From positions 1,488,001 through 1,552,000 of the forward strand of contig NZ_BAABRS010000001.1 in NCBI RefSeq assembly GCF_039545095.1: a DNA stretch of 64,000 bases, written 5' to 3'. Within the stretch, counting starts at the first letter, position 1. Each line of letters opens with the position of its first letter. This DNA is from Fodinibius salicampi (GTDB taxonomy: Bacteria; Bacteroidota; Rhodothermia; Balneolales; Balneolaceae). The translations under genes were made by a program, and so were the position numbers. The notes beneath the pieces are model-generated. The model saw nothing but the letters and a program-made list of their open reading frames with translations, searched no databases and was not told where the DNA came from. This document shows, piece by piece, positions 61,226-64,000 of the stretch.

Positions 61226-61342
61226 AGCTGAATATCTATATATTTTAAGTCTTAGCGATATTCTGTCCTCTGGCTATATCAATACCAACCATTATCTCAA
61301 TATTTGATATCCAAGGAATAAATTGTTCCCGCACAATAATTT

Positions 61343-61771
61343 CTATGGCCAAACAGACCATGGAATACGGAGGAGAATAAGGAAGATACCAAGTCCGTAA
61401 TAAATAAGAATTTTCTTATAACGCCCAGCATCGTCTTTGCCATTTTTAGCTTTGGAATATCCTACGGTGATCAAAATGATCCCAATAATCATTGTTAATG
61501 GATGTTCCAGCATATACAATCGTGACATTGCATCTCCCATCGCTTCACCTGAAAAATTGGATATTCCCATAGGAGAAATAAAATAAAGCACCAATCCAAT
61601 CAAAAGCTGTATATGTGCCGCAATAAGCCCTGCCAGTGATATTTTACGAGCGCTTTCGGTAAATGTTTTTTTATTAATAAAATTAATGAGTGTGTAGAAA
61701 AACACACCCAATAGAACAGCAAGAACAATATAGGCTATATAGGAGTGCAGATGTTGAAAACCGATATACAT
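61343..61771 (-). CDS. Four-helix membrane protein (cytochrome-b-like family of Bacteroidetes)
   Basis: 142 residues with four hydrophobic helices. Histidines lie in GFQHLHSYIAYIV, AAHIQLLIGLVLYFISPMG and LEHPLTMIIGII, the pattern of a family often labelled 'cytochrome B' in Bacteroidetes genomes, although heme binding has not been shown here. The C-terminal WSVWP end is also typical. It is monocistronic, with 125 bp before the next upstream gene. Confidence 0.68.
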   Translation of the reverse strand: MYIGFQHLHSYIAYIVLAVLLGVFFYTLINFINKKTFTESARKISLAGLIAAHIQLLIGLVLYFISPMGISNFSGEAMGDAMSRLYMLEHPLTMIIGIILITVGYSKAKNGKDDAGRYKKILIYYGLGIFLILLRIPWSVWP

Positions 61772-61896
61772 ACAATCAGGGTTTAGATGGATGGTTTAGT
61801 TGGATGGCTCAATAATAAGAAACTGATGGGGCAACGGAAACTTTAAAGTGTTCATTAAATTTTAGGAACTTAATAGACTAAAACTTCAAAGCCATA

Positions 61897-62406
61897 TCAT
61901 TTTGTCTCTACTGAGTCAGCTAAATGCTCATTACCTTCAACAACCGACTTTAACGACTGGACGAATGCCTCCGGATCATCAGGAGAAATGACAATTTGCT
62001 CATTTTCGATCTTAATGAGCACCGTCTTATCTCTGTGCGTTACGTAGGCTGTATAATTATTTAGAATACTGTTCCTAAAATATCCGATGTAGCCAAACAT
62101 TCCTCCTATCCCCCAAGTACGGATAGATCCCATCATGGCAAGCGGTTTATATTCAATGCTTTGAATATCATTAATCAAAATATCTTTGGACCAACCCAAC
62201 CGTAGCACTTTTAACTTTCCCTCTTGAATGCTATATCCATAAACCCCAAAAACAGCACATCCCAAGATAATACTCCAGGTTATTATGGTAGGAATGGTAT
62301 TAGGAACAAAATAATTGAGTACCAACAGCATTGTGCTAATTCCTCCCGTCAGCGTAATTAGTAACCAATCCCAGGGAGCTTTAAATCGTTTTCGTGTTCC
62401 AGGCAT
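61897..62406 (-). CDS. Membrane protein with bacterial PH-like domain
   Basis: 169 residues. Two membrane helices (about 13-30 and 38-56) are followed by a soluble region with beta-strand pattern: GYSIQEGKLKVLRLGWSKDI, YVTHRDKTVLIKIENEQIVI and SPDDPEAFVQSLKSVVEG. This is the layout of bPH-type proteins. The function is unknown. The start is 16 bp after the flavin monooxygenase-like gene, so the two may be cotranscribed. Confidence 0.66.
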   Translation of the reverse strand: MPGTRKRFKAPWDWLLITLTGGISTMLLVLNYFVPNTIPTIITWSIILGCAVFGVYGYSIQEGKLKVLRLGWSKDILINDIQSIEYKPLAMMGSIRTWGIGGMFGYIGYFRNSILNNYTAYVTHRDKTVLIKIENEQIVISPDDPEAFVQSLKSVVEGNEHLADSVETK

Positions 62407-62422
62407 AACTTCTTCCTATGTT

Positions 62423-63454
62423 TTAATTATCGCCAAGTTCTTTATTCACTGCAGGAGCTACCTCAGTAGCAAAAAGCTCAATAGAACGAAGCAACTTTTT
62501 GTGAGGGATACTGCCTACACTCATCTGTAATAAAAAGCGGTCGTGACCAAATATTTCATGCTGAAACAGGATTTTATCAATTATTTCCTGGGGACTTCCG
62601 ACCACATTTGCCCCTCTAAGCGTTCGACTGGCTTCAAACTGGTCACGCGTCATCGGCGACCAGCCCCGTTCTTTTCCAATTTTGTCCATCGTAACTTTAA
62701 AAGCGGGAAAAGCAATATCCGCTGCTTCCTGTGAATCTTCAGCAACAAACCCATGTGAATTAATACTCAGTGCCGGGGTTTCTTTCCTATTTTCCCGGGC
62801 CCCTTTTTTGTGCAAATCTGCCAGGGATTTAAAACGCTCCGGCTGCCCACCTATAATGCCCAATGCCAGCGGCAATCCCAATGCACCCGCCTGATAAGCT
62901 GATTTGGGCGTGCCGCCCACCGCTTGCCAAATAGGAATTTGATCCTGATACGGTTGAGGATACACCGAGCGATTGTCAATATCCGGACGATGTTTGCCAC
63001 TCCAGGTGATTCTTTTGCTTTCTCGGAGTTCCAGCAACAAATCCAGTTTTTCTTCAAACAACTCGTCGTAATCATTGAGGTCGTATCCAAAAAGCGGAAA
63101 AGACTCCACAAAAGATCCACGCCCCACCATAATTTCAACCCGTCCTTTTGAAAGCAGATCAATGGTGGAGAACTGCTGGTATACCCGCACTGGATCTTCA
63201 GACCCAAGCACCGTTACCGCGCTACTCAGACGAATCTGTTCGGTGCGCGCCGCCGCGGCAGAAAGAATGGTAGAGGGAGCAGAAGACAAATATTCTTCAC
63301 GATGATGCTCACCGATTCCAAAGACATCAAGCCCGGCTTCATCGGCCAACTCTATCTCTTCCATCAGGTTTTCGAGTCGCTGGGCCGGGGAAAGTGTTCC
63401 GTTTATTTCGGGATGCGGGGTATTTTCAACAAAGGTATATATGCCAAATTCCAT
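62423..63454 (-). CDS. LLM-class flavin-dependent oxidoreductase
   Basis: 343 residues of the bacterial luciferase-like TIM barrel: [20 protein letters not shown] at the start, [40 protein letters not shown]-type strand, [20 protein letters not shown] and [20 protein letters not shown]. It should use FMNH2 (or F420) and O2 on an unknown substrate. It starts 48 bp after the partial gene at the right edge. Confidence 0.89.
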   Translation of the reverse strand: MEFGIYTFVENTPHPEINGTLSPAQRLENLMEEIELADEAGLDVFGIGEHHREEYLSSAPSTILSAAAARTEQIRLSSAVTVLGSEDPVRVYQQFSTIDLLSKGRVEIMVGRGSFVESFPLFGYDLNDYDELFEEKLDLLLELRESKRITWSGKHRPDIDNRSVYPQPYQDQIPIWQAVGGTPKSAYQAGALGLPLALGIIGGQPERFKSLADLHKKGARENRKETPALSINSHGFVAEDSQEAADIAFPAFKVTMDKIGKERGWSPMTRDQFEASRTLRGANVVGSPQEIIDKILFQHEIFGHDRFLLQMSVGSIPHKKLLRSIELFATEVAPAVNKELGDN

Positions 63455-63502
63455 CTACACTTTCACTATTTTTCTAAATCAGTTTTATAAGTCTTTTTAT
63501 TG

Positions 63503-64000
63503 CTATACCACTTCCGGGAGAAAGTCTTCAATGGCTGCCGGCTCGCGTCCCAAGAGCTTACCCAAAGCATCGTGCGTGTAGTTCAATGCTCCGTTGACAA
63601 AAGTAGTTGCAACGCTCGTACTCAGCGCAATGGTTTCATCCGGCAACCCTGCCTTTTCCAAATTCTTTTGAAAATCAGCAATGGATAGATCGTGGTAGGT
63701 AATATCATTGCCCGTTTCTTTGCTTATCAAATCCGCAATTTCTTCGAGGTCATAAGCTTGTCCCGAGGTTATCTCATAAACCTCATCTTTGTGCTCATCC
63801 CGGCTCAACAAACCATTGGCAAGAGCTTCGGCCATCTCCGAACGCAGAGCCAGATTTATTTTCTGCCCTCCGGATGGAAAGTACCATTCGCCGGTATCCA
63901 GCGCATCTCCCAAAAACATCGGTAGAAATTCACCATAGAACGTATGGCGATAGATCGTAGAATCAATTTCTGCATTCTTAAGAATGTTTTCGGTTTCATG
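63503..64000 (-). CDS. NmrA/QorB-like NAD(P)-binding SDR-family protein (5' truncated by window edge)
   Basis: 166 codons remain; the start is beyond 64000. The visible part includes HETENILKNAEIDSTIYRHT and YGEFLPMFLGDALDTGEWYF, then INLALRSEMAEALANGLLSR and EITSGQAYDLEEIADLISKE, the C-terminal half of NmrA-like/quinone oxidoreductase 2 proteins. The Rossmann cofactor motif would be on the missing side. It is upstream of the LLM oxidoreductase on the same strand, so the pair may act together on quinone or flavin chemistry (inference). Confidence 0.8.
   Translation of the reverse strand, partial: HETENILKNAEIDSTIYRHTFYGEFLPMFLGDALDTGEWYFPSGGQKINLALRSEMAEALANGLLSRDEHKDEVYEITSGQAYDLEEIADLISKETGNDITYHDLSIADFQKNLEKAGLPDETIALSTSVATTFVNGALNYTHDALGKLLGREPAAIEDFLPEVV

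Noticed and set aside
1-64000. CRISPR arrays, insertion sequences, phage genes, rRNA genes, integrases
   Set aside because: No regularly spaced repeats, transposase, integrase or phage structural proteins, and no rRNA sequence were found in the window.

Overview
The window looks like a chromosome segment from a moderately low-GC, Gram-negative member of the FCB group, most likely Balneolota/Rhodothermota (inference). Three things point there: several promoters have the Bacteroidetes-type form TTG-N19/20-TAnnTTTG, the cmk-rpsA pair is present, and many proteins have an acidic, halophile-like character. No lineage marker such as 16S rRNA is in the window, so the placement stays tentative.

Layout. 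(1) 1-5916: the 3' part of an Mrp/Mbh-type Na+/H+ antiporter operon with an MbhE-like subunit, MrpB, MrpC and three large antiporter-like subunits. (2) 6355-8119, minus strand: an isolated nuoJ-nuoK pair and uppP. (3) 8206-19173: housekeeping genes (moxR, rpsA, cmk, rpsT, gpmI, clpC), a secreted protein and a family-2 glycosyltransferase. (4) 19244-19724: a tRNA cluster (Pro, Arg, Cys, Glu). (5) 20-41 kb: an accessory block lying between two identical, same-orientation tRNA-Glu genes. It is rich in small VOC/glyoxalase-fold, SRPBCC/AHSA1, DinB and DUF899 proteins. It carries four local regulators (GlxA-like, ArsR, a frameshifted AraC and a WYL protein). It also holds an alkylation-repair group (ada/ogt, alkA, AlkD-like), a clpP paralogue and a SulP transporter. 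(6) 41.9-57.7 kb: two copper nitrite reductase modules (nirK, nirV, SCO) on either side of lplA and a mevalonate operon. (7) 57.8-60.5 kb: a Crp/Fnr regulator followed by redox and stress genes (thioredoxin, OsmC, Dps-like, DUF302). (8) 60.5-64 kb: SDR, membrane and flavin-dependent oxidoreductase genes.

How it works together. The Mrp complex and NuoJK serve ion-coupled energetics. NirK1 (with azurin and plastocyanin-like donors) and NirK2 (with its own fused cytochrome c) would reduce nitrite to NO in the periplasm, with SCO proteins probably supplying copper and NirV acting as an accessory. The three mevalonate genes convert HMG-CoA to isopentenyl diphosphate; the first is an unusual HMG-CoA reductase-mevalonate kinase fusion.

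Main points for a second look: (a) a ~44 bp near-identical element found 70-74 bp upstream of two separate minus-strand operons in the accessory block; (b) an exact 16 bp dyad upstream of two genes near the WYL regulator; (c) paired GTAAC-N6-GTTAC sites at arsR; (d) at least four single-base frameshifts, all inside the accessory block and three of them in alkylation-repair genes; (e) Gln in place of the type-1 copper axial Met in NirK1; (f) the HMGR-MK fusion.
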